From contig NC_084776.1 in the NCBI RefSeq assembly GCF_028858725.1, forward strand, positions 4,154,001-4,218,000: 64,000 nucleotides of DNA, written 5' to 3'. The stretch's first letter is position 1. Each line of letters starts with the position of its first letter. Both the position numbers and the translations under genes were made by a program. This stretch comes from Colius striatus. Taxonomy: Eukaryota > Chordata > Aves > Coliiformes > Coliidae. Under the pieces are notes generated by a model. It saw only the letters and a list, made by a program, of their open reading frames with translations, did no database searches and was not told where the DNA came from. Positions 26,325 through 62,088 of the stretch are shown piece by piece.

Positions 26325-29300
26325 CTGAGAGGCAATGCATAAGGGAAGAAAAAGAAGAAAAAGAAGGTATAAGAGCAACAACATTAATATGCAGCAAACT
26401 GTTGAAGTATAACCTAACCAAAAAATAACAAAATGATTTAGTGCCATTTCCAACATCCTCCTTCATCCCAGCATCACCTACCCTTCCTGGGAGGAGGCAA
26501 AGGAATCTACCAACCACAGGGAAGACAGTTGTCATTTGCAAATCCAAATTAGGATGAACTCAGAACATTCATGTGTTAATTCTGTTTTCTCCCGCTTTGT
26601 CTACTTGCAGGCAAGCAAAGAATAAAAGGCTTTTCTACTCATAGGGATCAAGGAAGCTGGCTGTATATTGAGGGAAAGGAGGAATTAGCAATGTTTTTTC
26701 ATATCACTTGAAGATCCTGTGGCCCAACACTGGCCATGGACCACCTTGCCTTGTCAGAGCTTTGTCTGCTGCCTGCCTTTAACTCTGGCAGGACACCTCT
26801 GCAAGATCTTTGATAACTCCAGTTCTTTGAGCCTCACATGTTGACCTCTGAGAAACAGGTAATTCCTCTCACACAAGGGGGGGGGGTGGAAGGCTGAAGA
26901 GAGCCCATTACAGAGATTTACCCCACAACTTTTGTTCTGGCAGATTTGCTTTAAAGCTCTGTGTAGGAGGAAGCCTCAACACTGATAACTACCTGAACAC
27001 TCCACAAGTCCCTGTCACTTGGGATCAGAAAAAAGAAGCTGGTAATTGGCTCCCATTTATGCTTTGTAGAAAGATCAAGATGAGGTTCCCTCCCTGTCCC
27101 AGGCTTGCTGCCTCACTGTCCCATGGAACAGAGGAAATTCCTAATGAACAGTTTCAGGGTCTCCCCAATCTGTCCTGGATTTGGGGGCTAGCTGAGAGTA
27201 ACTTCCATGGGGCAGCACTGGGGTAACCACCAGCTTCGGATCTCCAGGAAAGAACTGGCACATTTCCAGCTCTCCTGACTGAAGTGCTGTTCAGCATACC
27301 ACTTAGTTTCTGCCTCATTCACCTTCACAGAAAAGCAAAATAAGTAAAATAACAAACATCAGACTCATGGAAGCAAATTTCCTCACTGTGCTATACACAA
27401 ACCAAATTGCATTTCATCGGATGGGTTGTTGGCTCCCCTCCTCCCCATGCCTCTCTCCATTTATAAACTCCCATTTATCATCATAAATCAGCCCAGCACT
27501 TTAAACAGAACATTTTGAGCCTGCCTGAATCCTGGTTTTCTGGAATGCTGCTCAGAGCTACAATGACATCACAGCTGAGCTCTTACACACTGTCAAGGCT
27601 GTGACAGCCAAACCTCCACTATGTAATATTTCTGTGATTAATAACACATAAAAACTGACCTTGTGTCAGTTGGCAAAGCCAGAGAGCTTACATCAAGCCT
27701 TGAAATGTAATAACAACAGAAAATCTACCCCCAGGTAGGTCTCACAGGGGCACAGTTCTAGCACAGAGCAGTTTAAATTTCCAGAGATGATGCTCTGTAG
27801 CCTGCTTGTTTCAGCAGGAAATCTTGGCCAAGCAGGAGGAGGGCATTTACACCACTTCCTGCTCTTCTGACTTGCAGATGATACACGATACCTCAGACTT
27901 CTGTCACATCATCTATTGCTCGCTCTCAGCAGCTTCCCATAACCAATGCAACTGCAGGCTCCTGCTCTGTTTTGTTGGTTGCAGAAAACAAGGTACCAGA
28001 ATCAAATAACAACGCAGATCCCAGTGGCGAGACACTGCAAGTTGGATCAGACTCAAGCTGTTCTACCTCAAGGTCAAACAGCAAGTCAGTAGCACAACTA
28101 GGATGAGAATCTAGTTTCCACCAAGGAAAGCTCACCATCTCTCTCATGTCTCAGGAGCCTAATCCTGCCAGGCACTCAGCACTTCAGCATCTCCTGGGCC
28201 CCTGGCAGGATTGAATTGCTAATGGCTGCACTGATGTAGAGACTGGAGCAACTCCAGGGGGCCCATGTATACCACAACAGGAAATCTGCCTTGCAGACCA
28301 TCCAGACAAGCACAAAATTTGTCAGGGAAGCAAAGGTCACAGTCTGAGGTAAGCAAGCACTGGAATTTTGAAACCTGCACTGTTGAAAGCTCCTGGAAAG
28401 CCACGCTGTCCGAGTGAAAACTACACATGCCCCAGGTCAGGCATGCTCCCCTTAAGATTGTCGGGCAGTGTCATAGCAGGGGTCAAACTACATCACACTC
28501 CTGACTACATCACTCCTGGCTGCACAGCGCTCAGGAATACAGCCTGGGGAATGCAGCTCTGCCTGCACTTCCTCCGTTTCCCTCTGGGAGGAAAATCCAG
28601 CAGCAACTGAATTCTAGGCGATTCAGAAGGAAAGGCTAGGGGACGAGGAGTAGGCACTGCCCCATAGCAGCTCCAGACGGGTTTCTCCAGCAGCGTCATA
28701 AAATTAGAGGGGAAAGGGGATGCGCCATTGCTGGGAGCTTCTTTCCCGAGTGTCCCTTTCATACCGGTGCAGAACCCAAGACAGAGCCCTGAGACACATT
28801 GAGTAACACTGCCTCATGCCTCCGCAGGCAGGAGCAGACCCTGCGCTTACCTCTGCAGACCGAGCAGACACTTTGCACAGTTCTCATCCCAGCAGACTTT
28901 GCTGGGAAGGAGAGCTGCGAGCAGCCCTGGGATACCCTCGGAACGTGGGATCTGCTCCCCTCCGCGCCCTCCCGGACAGGGGCACGGCGGGAGCTGCGGA
29001 ATCGCCGCCTCGGCTCTGCGGGCTCTGCCGCTCAGCCCGTTCAAAGCGCGCAGGACCACTTGGTGTCCTTCGAGGCTGGGTGAGCAGCGGCAGAGACTCG
29101 GTGCCAGGTTATCCCACCTTCAGGTGCAATCAGAGCTCTGAGGGTAGAGACAAGCTTATCAGCCCTGTCGAGACGGGAAAAAAAACTTCCTCGGCTGTTT
29201 ATTGCTCGAGTGCTGGAAGAGGGAACAGGCTCCCGAAAGCGTATGGCATCTGTCACCCTCCGAGTGTCTAGGACTCGGGAAGAGCTCTGTGTCCCCAGGA

Positions 29301-29828
29301 TGCCCCGCTAGCCAAGGCGTCAGCCCCCCTCTAGCCCCCGGAGACGCCTCTGCGCAGCCCCGCTGCCTCTGCCCGCCCAGCCGCAGCATCTCCGTGGCGC
29401 GGCTCCGGGCGCGGACACCGAGCGGACCGGCTGCCCGTCCGCGCCGCTGCCTCCGGCGCTTTCGGAGCCGGGGCAGGGAGGAGAAGGGAACTGCGGCCCC
29501 GAGGACGGAGGCAGCCCGGCGGCTGCCGGAACCTGCAGGGAGCCGGCGGTGAGGGATACGGAGGGCAGCGGGGACGACGGCTGTCCCTCGCCCCTGAGGG
29601 TCACCAGCCCCATTCCTCCCCCCATCCCGGGCTTCATCTATAAATAGCTTGAGCCGATTAACCCAGCCCGCAGGAAAGGGGGGAAGACACCGAGCAAAGC
29701 AAACTTACATCCTCTGCGGCCATAGGTAGGACATCCTCGGAGTCCAGCACCTCGATTTCTTCTGCCTCTGAGCTGGCAGCCACAGCGGGAGAAGAGCTGG
29801 CGTGAGGCTCCGGCAGCCTGTCTCCCAT
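26301..29828 (-). CDS. RHBDL3: RHBDL3, rhomboid-like protein 3, partial (first two coding exons)
   Basis: Joining the two exons gives 48 residues in phase 0: an acidic N terminus (EAEEIEVLDSEDVLPMAAED) followed by HWKALFDQ. Human RHBDL3, as I remember it, begins with a similar acidic segment (AEAERIEELEPEAEERLPAAPED) followed by HWKVLFDQ and an EF-hand. Its position downstream of RHOT1 on the same strand matches the gene order I recall for human 17q11.2. RHBDL3 is a multi-pass rhomboid-family membrane protein with N-terminal EF-hand sequence, mainly neural in expression; its substrate is unclear. The EF-hand, rhomboid core and stop are not in this window, so the gene is truncated by the window edge. 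The span given includes intron 1. Confidence 0.85.
26325..29708 (-). other. RHBDL3: RHBDL3 intron 1
   Basis: A 3.4 kb intron. Its 5' part is CpG-island sequence. The remainder is unique DNA with a run of 10 G at 26877-26886 and no recognisable gene. Confidence 0.8.
26877..26886 (+). repeat. poly-G tract (10 G)
   Basis: Ten consecutive G in RHBDL3 intron 1, about 550 bp downstream (in transcript sense, upstream) of microexon 2. A homopolymer with no clear function. Confidence 0.9.
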
Positions 29829-30440
29829 GCTTGGAAACGGTCCCCCTCCAGCCCCCGCCCCCCCTCCCCTTCTCCCCAGATCCTTAAAGAAATTAAACCT
29901 AGCTGCTGCTTGGCAAACTTTCAAGAGCAGCCGAGCCTGCCTTCATGACTCCCGCAACCAGGAGGGGAGGAAATCCTCCATCCAGGGAACATCCAATTAG
30001 CGCGGGCAGCGCTGGCGGGCGGCATCCCGGCGGCCGGCTCCGGCCGGGGCCGGTGACCCCTCCCCGCGCCGGCTCGGACCGCTCGCCTCCTCCCGCCCCC
30101 AGCCCGGGGCACGGCCGGCGCCTCCCCCGAGCCATGCCGGCCCGGGGGGTGGGGGGCTGCACGTCCCCCGGGGCTCCCGGAGGCAGAGCCCGGAGCTGCA
30201 GCGCGTCCGGGGATGCGGGCGGGCGGAGATCGGCGGGGGGAGCCCCGGGTCTCCCCTGCCCGCCTGGACACCGCCTCCCCCGGGGGGCGACCCGCCCGGC
30301 ACCGGGCAGCCCCTGCGGCAGGTCTCGGCGCTGTCCCTCTCCGGGGCCGGCTCTCGGGTACCTGCTGTTGCGGTCCCAGCGCCCTCGAACGAGCGCGGGC
30401 AGGTTGCAAGACGTGCCGGTAATTTGGGCTTTCCGAAGCT
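28900..30440 (-). promoter_or_regulatory. RHBDL3: CpG-island promoter and 5' region of RHBDL3
   Basis: About 1.5 kb of very GC- and CpG-rich sequence on both sides of RHBDL3 exon 1. The core at 29960-30400 is upstream of the ATG. Long open frames on both strands here (for example up to 208 codons on the minus strand) have proline/arginine/glycine-rich composition and are explained by GC bias. The transcription start cannot be fixed from sequence. Confidence 0.8.
29709..29828 (-). CDS. RHBDL3: RHBDL3 coding exon 1 (residues 1-40)
   Basis: A 120-nt exon from ATG (context aagcATGG: A at -3, G at +4, a strong start) to donor gtaagt. It encodes MGDRLPEPHASSSPAVAASS followed by EAEEIEVLDSEDVLPMAAED, a low-complexity, acidic cytosolic tail. 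The frame is open further upstream but contains no ATG, so this start is preferred. Confidence 0.85.
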
Positions 30441-33047
30441 AACTTCTCCCTCCCGGAGAATCTCACAATTAGGGGCTGCTGAGGGGGTTTCATTTTTTTC
30501 AAACCATAATTATTTGTTTCTATATGTCGAGATGGGTATCTCAGCAATTTGGAGCCCGCATTAGGAGGTTGAGGAATGCCTCGACAGAAGGCAAAAATCC
30601 AGCAGTTTTAGCTTCTTCCAGTCAAGTGAAGAAATAGCAGGCTGGCAAGGGGAAGGGCAAGACGAGCCAGGCTGCTCACAGGGTGCCAATGCCTCTGCTC
30701 CCTGCTGCACCTACAGCCAAAGCTCGACAGAGGCCAGAATCAGGGCAGAGAGGGTCCAGCACCATAGGACACATTTTCTTAACACAAGAGCTCTGATACC
30801 AGGTCAGACTCTGCTGCAAGGTCAGAGCCAAGCCAAGTCCCTCCTGTCTCTACAGATTTGTATAAAAACCAAACAACAACAAAAAAGAAAAATAATGCAG
30901 ATAGAATACCTTTGGGAAGAGGAATGGGATCTTCCATCCAGCAGTAGCAGAGCCTTCAGCAGAGATTGTCTCTCCCATCCACAGCTGTCACAACCTCCAT
31001 CCTACATGTTACTTTTCATCTGGATCATAGTGATGGGAAACTACACAGGTCCAAGCTCTTTGCTGCTGGGTCCTAAGCTCTTAGTTAGGAATAGATTTTT
31101 CTGCAGAAAAAGGGGAAGGGTGCCAAGTTCGTCCCAGAAGTCCACATGAGCTACAGCCACCAGGGAACAGCAGGTTTCCTCATCACAGGATCCTGTACAG
31201 CTGTCACTAATTTGAGGTGATGGACAAAGGCTAAAATATCACCCCACAGAGCTGAGCAAGTTCAAGTAAAGGGAATGATCTCCTCTATCACTTGGTCTGT
31301 CCCTTAACAAAACCAACAAGAGATCTCAATCCTGCAAGTGATCCATGCTTTGGGAACAAATGAGTTATGATAATACTCTCATCCTCTAGCACTGCCCAGC
31401 TGCCACATCCTGAACAAATGTTAGAAAGGAATCTGTTATCTTCAACGAGTGCTAGGGTAAAAAACCTCTCTCTGTTCATGGTTCTGAGCCCAGCAGATCA
31501 CAATCCTGGCCAAAAGATACTTTTTAAAGAAATGTGCCTTCCACTATTTGAAAAATTTTAGCTGAACCTTTAAAGGAAGTGCAGAATTCTTCTACCTTGG
31601 GATTCAGGTGGGAAAATGACAACAAAATAAAAGAGGAGGTCTCCAGTGCAACTGATGAACAAGAAGGCTTCTCTCCCCTTAATGTCCAAAACTGTCATCA
31701 CCAGTTAAACAGAGCACACCTTCTTCAGGTTTAAAGGTGATTCCTTCAGCAGAGCATCCTGTTCTTCACTTGTCTAGAGCCCGTCCAGCCTGCACAGCAC
31801 AAGATCAGGCTACCAAATCCAGCACTTTAGAAAAGCACCAACCTACTTTACTCATACAGCACCACCCCTGCCAAAATATTCCAGGCACTAAACAGCTATT
31901 ATAAAAACAATTTCTTTTTTATTAAAAAACTAAACCTCATCAAAACTTCAAAACAGATGGATAAGCAAAAATATGCCATGCCAACAGAAAGAAACAGCAA
32001 TCATTTAAAGATGTCTGTAGGGAGGAGGGAGGCGAGTTTTTAAAGTGAAGAGAGAATAAATGAGCTGAATTTCAAGGATAACAGGTTCCACACAGTTGGT
32101 GACTGCCATGTCTGTGTCGCCTCTGATTCCAGATGCCAGCAGGAAAATGCTCACCATGAAGTCTAAGATCAGTGAAACAAACAACAGGGAGAACCTCCAA
32201 ATCTTACCTTAACACCAAACTCCCACTAAACTGGAAAACTGCTGCAAAATTACAAGTTCATTTTTCTCCTCCAAGTAATGCTTTTCACTAGTGGTAATGA
32301 TAGGGGGTTTTTTTTCCAGAGAAATATCTCTGCACATTGCACATATGAGCTAGTGCTGTGCTATAATTGTCACAGAAAGGAAATTAACAGTATTCTAATG
32401 AGGAGTTTTGTTACAGACAAATTATCATCTTCCAAGTCTGTGAGAGCCTCTTAATTTAGACTGTCATTTCTCCCCACTGCATACCCTGGTGATTCTGCCT
32501 TGGAAAACAGTAATTGCTAGAGAAACTAGGGAGCTGTAGGCCACCACAAGAGCAGAGGCAGGCAGAACATACAAGGGCCTCAGAAGCAATGCAGACAGAG
32601 AGAACTTGCAATAATAAACCTCAATCCATTTTCACATTCAGTCCTGTAGGCAGCCTTTTATAGTCCTAATACTGCAAATAAAATGTAGATATATGTCCTT
32701 CCTGCATTGGAGGTGGCTAAAAAGGTCAGCTCATGAATATGCAATGAGAAGCCCTCAGAGTAGGGACCCAGCTAACATCTGTTAGCTAAACCTCATGAAG
32801 CAAATCAAAACAGTGTGTTCATGGGTACTTTTTCCACCCAAAGTAACCCCAAAGGGCTTTTACAAAACTGCCTAGCTCTCACAATTAGAAGTAAATGGAG
32901 CAACCTACCCAGCTTGATCGCTGAACCGGAGCTCAGGCAGCCCTGGAAGGCACCTTGTGAAGCAGTATTTTGGATCAGGAGCCAAAAATACTACACCCAA
33001 ACACAACCTTAGAAAGAAGTTATATGGCACATGCAAGGTTGGGACTG

Positions 33048-33153
33048 GATCAGACCAGTCAGATCCTGAAAACAGCAACAAATCTCTGTTGCTGGTTTAG
33101 CCAACAAATCTTTGATCTGACCAGTCAGCCCATGAAAATGGCAACAAATCTCT
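33048..33153 (+). repeat. tandem duplication, two 40-bp copies 66 bp apart
   Basis: Copy 1 (33048-33087) begins gatcagaccagtcag and ends cagcaacaaatctct. Copy 2 (33114-33153) begins gatctgaccagtcag and ends tggcaacaaatctct. Between them lies another partial unit (ccaacaaatctttg). It is a local tandem duplication in the intergenic region. Confidence 0.8.
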
Positions 33154-33172
33154 AAGGACCACAGATGGTATG

Positions 33173-33192
33173 ATTACAGTTTAAACTGTAAT
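33173..33192. repeat. perfect 20-bp palindrome
   Basis: Reads ATTACAGTTTAAACTGTAAT, identical to its own reverse complement, centred on TTTAAA. It lies 20 bp after the 40-bp tandem duplication. The symmetry does not extend further. Confidence 0.95.
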
Positions 33193-33959
33193 TCATTCAG
33201 TATTGGCGATGCTCCTCATGGCTGGAACAACACCAGTTCCATGATTTTAGAATCAATATGAATTAAGACTTTTTCAAGTCCAGCACTGAAAAGTTTCTTC
33301 CATCTCATTCAACCTGCTGCTCTTTTCTACTTCAGTAGCTGTGAGTGCTTGTAGCTGGTTCTAATTCTGTTTGGTTACATTTGAGGAAATAATTACATTC
33401 ACTATTAATCCTTTGTGTGTGTATGTGGTTGTCTTAAGAAGATCTTGTATCAGGTTAGCTCTACTGTATTGAAGATGTATCTGCTTCTTTTAAACTGTCA
33501 GCTGATGGCATCACAGCATGCATTAGTAGGTTCATTCCAATTTAAAATAACCCTTTGAAATGGAGATCAATAAGTAAATAAAAATTAATTTCTAAACTAA
33601 AATCAAGTCATGCTTACACCTGATCCTGAACTGACAACCTTTCAGACAGGAGGTCAAAGCCGAAGGGTGAAGGATGTCTCCAAGGAAGGAGAATCAAGAT
33701 CTTTGTCCTCTCAGTGACTTTACACCACAGTCAGGCAATTCACACATCAGAATGATCGGGAAAAGGAGATGGAGTTTGGTTTTGGAAAATGCCATGGAAG
33801 AAATTGGCAGGAAACTGACAGGATCAGAGGAAATAAACCAAGTAACTGTTAAGAGGGCACGAGTGAGTTGACTGGGCTGCTCCTCCTACTTTTGGGCTTT
33901 TCTTCTTTATGTGCTCCACAAGTAGAATACATTCCACACATTGTGACTATAATCCTCAC

Positions 33960-34480
33960 GGAATCCAGGAGGTCTCGGCCAGCGATATCGGGAGCAGGTA
34001 ACGTGTCAGAGCTACACGGGCTTCGCAGAGAACGCTCACCACCTGCCCAAACAGCGCTGCAGCAGGGCGAGATACCAGCACTTGTGTTCTCTTCCAAGCA
34101 AATTTCTCTCCCTAAATCAACGGAGGAGGTTTCATAGAAGTACTTCGCGTCCTTCAGGCGCACGACACCTGGCCCTGAGGGGCAGCGCCGCGCCTCTGAG
34201 CTGCCCTCCGGACAGACCTTCCCTCAGGGGCAGTCAGGCCGCGGCCGTGCGGAGCGGCCCAGGGAGCCCACGAGGCTCTCCCCCGCCGGTGTTCGAGCGC
34301 TGGCCGGGCTGTTTCACTCGGTGGGGCCGGTGCCCACTGTCCCGCTCCGCGCCGCTCGGCCCCGGCCCCGGGCTCGGCCTCAGCCGCTGCCCCTCAGCTC
34401 GGCGGCAGCGCGCGCCCTGGCGGCGGTTCCCGCCTCGGGCGCGGGGCCCTCAGGCGCCCTCAGGGCCGCCCCGCCAGGTG
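33960..34480. promoter_or_regulatory. orphan CpG island between RHBDL3 and RHOT1
   Basis: About 500 bp of GC- and CpG-rich DNA, with its densest part at 34140-34480, separated from the RHBDL3 island by 3.5 kb and from the RHOT1 3' end by 0.7 kb. No known exon of either gene lies in it. Plus-strand donor-like sites occur at 33998 (gagcag|gtaacg) and 34477 (cgccag|gtgcga). It may be the promoter of an unannotated, perhaps noncoding, transcript or a distal regulatory island. Confidence 0.6.
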
Positions 34481-34490
34481 CGATTTAACC

Positions 34491-34504
34491 ATTTCCATGG
34501 AAAC
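34491..34504. promoter_or_regulatory. RFX X-box-like palindrome
   Basis: ATTTCCATGGAAAC at the edge of the orphan island matches the RFX consensus GTYNCCATRGNAAC at all but the first base on this strand, and its core TTTCCATGGAAA is a perfect palindrome. Binding is inferred from the motif alone. Confidence 0.4.
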
Positions 34505-35199
34505 GCGTCTCTTCGAATGCTTGTTGCATGAGGAATAGAAAGCATCTTAAATAAACAGGTTCAGGAGGAGGAATCTACTGGCCGTGGTTCCCAGGCACCT
34601 AGCGGGAGGAGGATACAGAGAAGTCTCTGTCTCTCCTGCTCACTTTCCCACAGAAAATGACAAGATCTTGTCTAACGGCATACACCCCTCCCCAGAACAG
34701 CATTAGCCCACTTTTCTTTGAAAAGGTTTAGAAAAATATTAGTTTTCTACCTTGAGTGGGAGTTTTCTAACCTTCTGTTGATAGAACTTTCCTGTTCCCC
34801 TCGCCTCCCTTTGGTGGAAAGTCAGTGTAACAGCACAGGCACCAGCTTTCCCCAGCAACCCACTGAACCATTTGCTTTCTTCTCCCCCTCTATTTTGTCT
34901 TTGACAATAAATATAACCTTCACGGTTGATTATGCATTTGCGTTTCTGCTTTAAAATATAATAGCAATCAATTTAATCTTCTGATAGAAATCATAAATAA
35001 ATCTCTCATGGAGACTGCACAGTCCTAAAAATCAAAGAAACTACACAGCCAAGAGATTTAAGCTCCAACTGAAGGCAGTGCCAGTACTGTCTCAGATAAA
35101 GGATAGTTTTGTAACAACCACCTTTCAGGGCAGAGGAAGGGGAAGTAAAAAAAAGAAAAAGAAAGAGAGAAAGTAAAAAATAATCACACACGGTACACA

Positions 35200-36220
35200 G
35201 TTATTTTATTGAAATACTTGAAAAGGCCAGCAATGGAAAAATAGCTTTGTCATGAGGAATTAATGTTTGATTTACTTGATCATTAAAAAAGCTGTGTCTA
35301 TAGGTAATTCTAGCCAGTTAGAGAATGCTCTGTGACTCATGCAACTAATAGATTACAGTAGAATCGGCACTGTGTACTAGTTCAGTTTTATCTTATACAC
35401 AGCTTTCAACAGGTGTGATTGACAGATGTGAGAAATCAAACAGCAACACTTGTCAAATCATAAACATTTATAACATACAGACTTTTAAATCTGATTCATG
35501 AGGGTTATAGAACAAAACAGAGTGGGAAATGAGAAACACAAACTACACCCAGCACATGAAGCTGATCTGGCAGTTCTTGAAGTTTACGTTTTCCCTTTTA
35601 AAAGAAAAATCAGACAGTTAAATATGTCACTGGTCATGTAACATACAAAATCATAGGTCAGGACGGCAACAGAGAGATAAGTTACATAGTGGGAAATTTG
35701 TTTACCAGTTAAAAAGAACAGATAAGAATGGAAATCACCCATTCTGCCTGGTATAGTTTAGAGTCCAAAAAGATAAAGTCACTTCAGATGAATGTGAAAT
35801 AAATAAGCAATCTCTGAGGAAATATGATCCTTGAGAGTTGAACCTACTCTACTGAAAATGAATTTCAACCATACACTAGTATGTCACCATGGTGAAACAT
35901 CTAAGAACAGTATTTTGAATAGCTTTTTGGGAAGCAATGTTTTACTGCTTTAATATATACAGGTTATTTACAACCAATTCCCTTTTGGCCTCACAAGTTA
36001 AGCCATTGTAGCCGGCTGTCAAGATGCAATTCTTGTTTCCACACATTACACAATACTGTAGTTAGAGCTATAATTTAAAATAATATTATGCATGAATTAC
36101 AAATATTAATAAAGTAACTCTGCATATATAAATATTTCTAGCAGAATTTAAAGCATTCAGAATGTACATAAAAGGGTTTTTTCAATTTATTTGGTAGGGC
36201 CAGATGTGCTTCTTCTCAGA
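35200..36220 (-). other. RHOT1: RHOT1 3' UTR (predicted)
   Basis: AT-rich sequence after the stop codon, extending to about 35.2 kb, where an AATAAA signal and a GT-rich downstream element are found. The length is about 1 kb. An earlier AATAAA about 30 nt after the stop (near 36190) seems too close to the stop to be the main site. Confidence 0.7.
35215..35220 (-). terminator. RHOT1: RHOT1 polyadenylation signal AATAAA
   Basis: AATAAA on the minus strand. It is followed within about 15-30 nt by a TGTGTACCGTGTGTG stretch and a T run, the usual GU/U-rich downstream element. Cleavage would fall near 35200. Confidence 0.7.
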
Positions 36221-61226
<25,006 letters not shown>

Positions 61227-61318
61227 GGCCCCGCTCCCTGGCCCCGGCGCGGGGCGGTTCACATCGGGCTCGGCGGGGGAAGCGCGGCCGCTGCGGCCTG
61301 GGATCCCCTCACGCCGGA

Positions 61319-61332
61319 CCCCCCCCCCCCCC
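61319..61332 (-). repeat. poly-C/poly-G tract (14 nt) upstream of the RHOT1 start
   Basis: Fourteen C on the plus strand, hence G14 on the RHOT1 sense strand, 93 bp upstream of the start codon, in the predicted 5' UTR or promoter. Confidence 0.95.
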
Positions 61333-61408
61333 ACCGCGCGCCTCCTCCCCGCCGCGGAGCGGGCGGCCTACGGCGGCTCGCGAGGGACACGCCGGGCAGC
61401 GGAGGCCC

Positions 61409-61430
61409 GCGCGCGCGCGCGCGTGCGTGC
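61409..61430. repeat. alternating CG/TG tract
   Basis: The sequence cgcgcgcgcgcgcgtgcgtg is a purine-pyrimidine alternation of about 22 bp in the RHOT1 promoter island. Confidence 0.9.
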
Positions 61431-61944
61431 GGCTGCGCGGGGCGCTCGGGGCCGCGCGCCGCCCTCAGCCCGGTGTGGCCGCGGGCCCGCGGAGATCGGC
61501 CGGGAAAGGCGGCGGGCAGGCGGCCCCGCTCAGGCCGAGCGCTGCTCGGGGCGCCCCTGGGGCTCAGCTGTGTGCCCTGAAGGAGCCATGGTGCAGGTTT
61601 CACGCCCTGGAAGGGTGCTGCTGCGGGCGTTGGACGCGCGGGAGCGCACCGCGAGCGACACACGGCGCTCCCTGACAAACTGTCAGGTAATTTCTGCTCC
61701 AAACCATAACAAAGTGATGCACCTGAGCAGTACCGCGCAGCTGGGATGCGGTGAGTCGGTCGTGCGCTGTGCAGATGGAGGGAACGGACACGGGCGGCGT
61801 TAGCTGAGCGTTACAGTGCTGGCAACACAGAGCTACCCCCGGCCTGTAACGCTGGAACACACAGTTCTGCGATCTTACATTTTGTCCAGAGTGCTTTCAG
61901 AGTGTTCAGTGACGGCAAAGGAGAATAACCTTGAAGATGAAGCC

Positions 61945-62088
61945 CCATCCCTGACAGTGTTCAAGGGCAGGTTGGATGGGGTGCTGAGCAGCCTGGTCCT
62001 AGTGCAAGGTGTCCCTGCCCATGGCAGAGGTTTGGAACTACATGAGATTTAAGGTCTCTTCCAACCCAAACCATTCTGTGGTTCTGTC
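61945..62088 (+). mobile_element. CR1 LINE 3'-end fragment
   Basis: Contains the typical avian CR1 3' sequence: gtgttcaagggcaggttgga, then ggtgtccctgcccatggcag, then aaggtctcttccaacccaaa, ending ccattctgtggttctgt. The copy is about 145 bp, 5'-truncated and diverged, just upstream of the RHOT1 CpG island. Confidence 0.9.

Larger units (their letters stand above)
30500..35199. other. intergenic region between RHBDL3 and RHOT1
   Basis: About 4.7 kb. It holds the tandem duplication and palindrome near 33.1 kb, a small ORF followed by splice-like sites at 33.67-33.93 kb, and the orphan CpG island. The rest (30.5-33.0 kb and 34.6-35.2 kb) is unique AT-rich sequence without recognisable genes. Confidence 0.75.

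Noticed and set aside
29945-30442. 165-codon plus-strand open frame in the RHBDL3 island
   Set aside because: Shadow of the GC-rich promoter, with no recognisable domain.
29921-30547. 208-codon minus-strand open frame upstream of the RHBDL3 start
   Set aside because: It lies in the CpG island, is dominated by P/R/G/A codons and overlaps other long frames on both strands. GC-driven loss of stop codons explains it.
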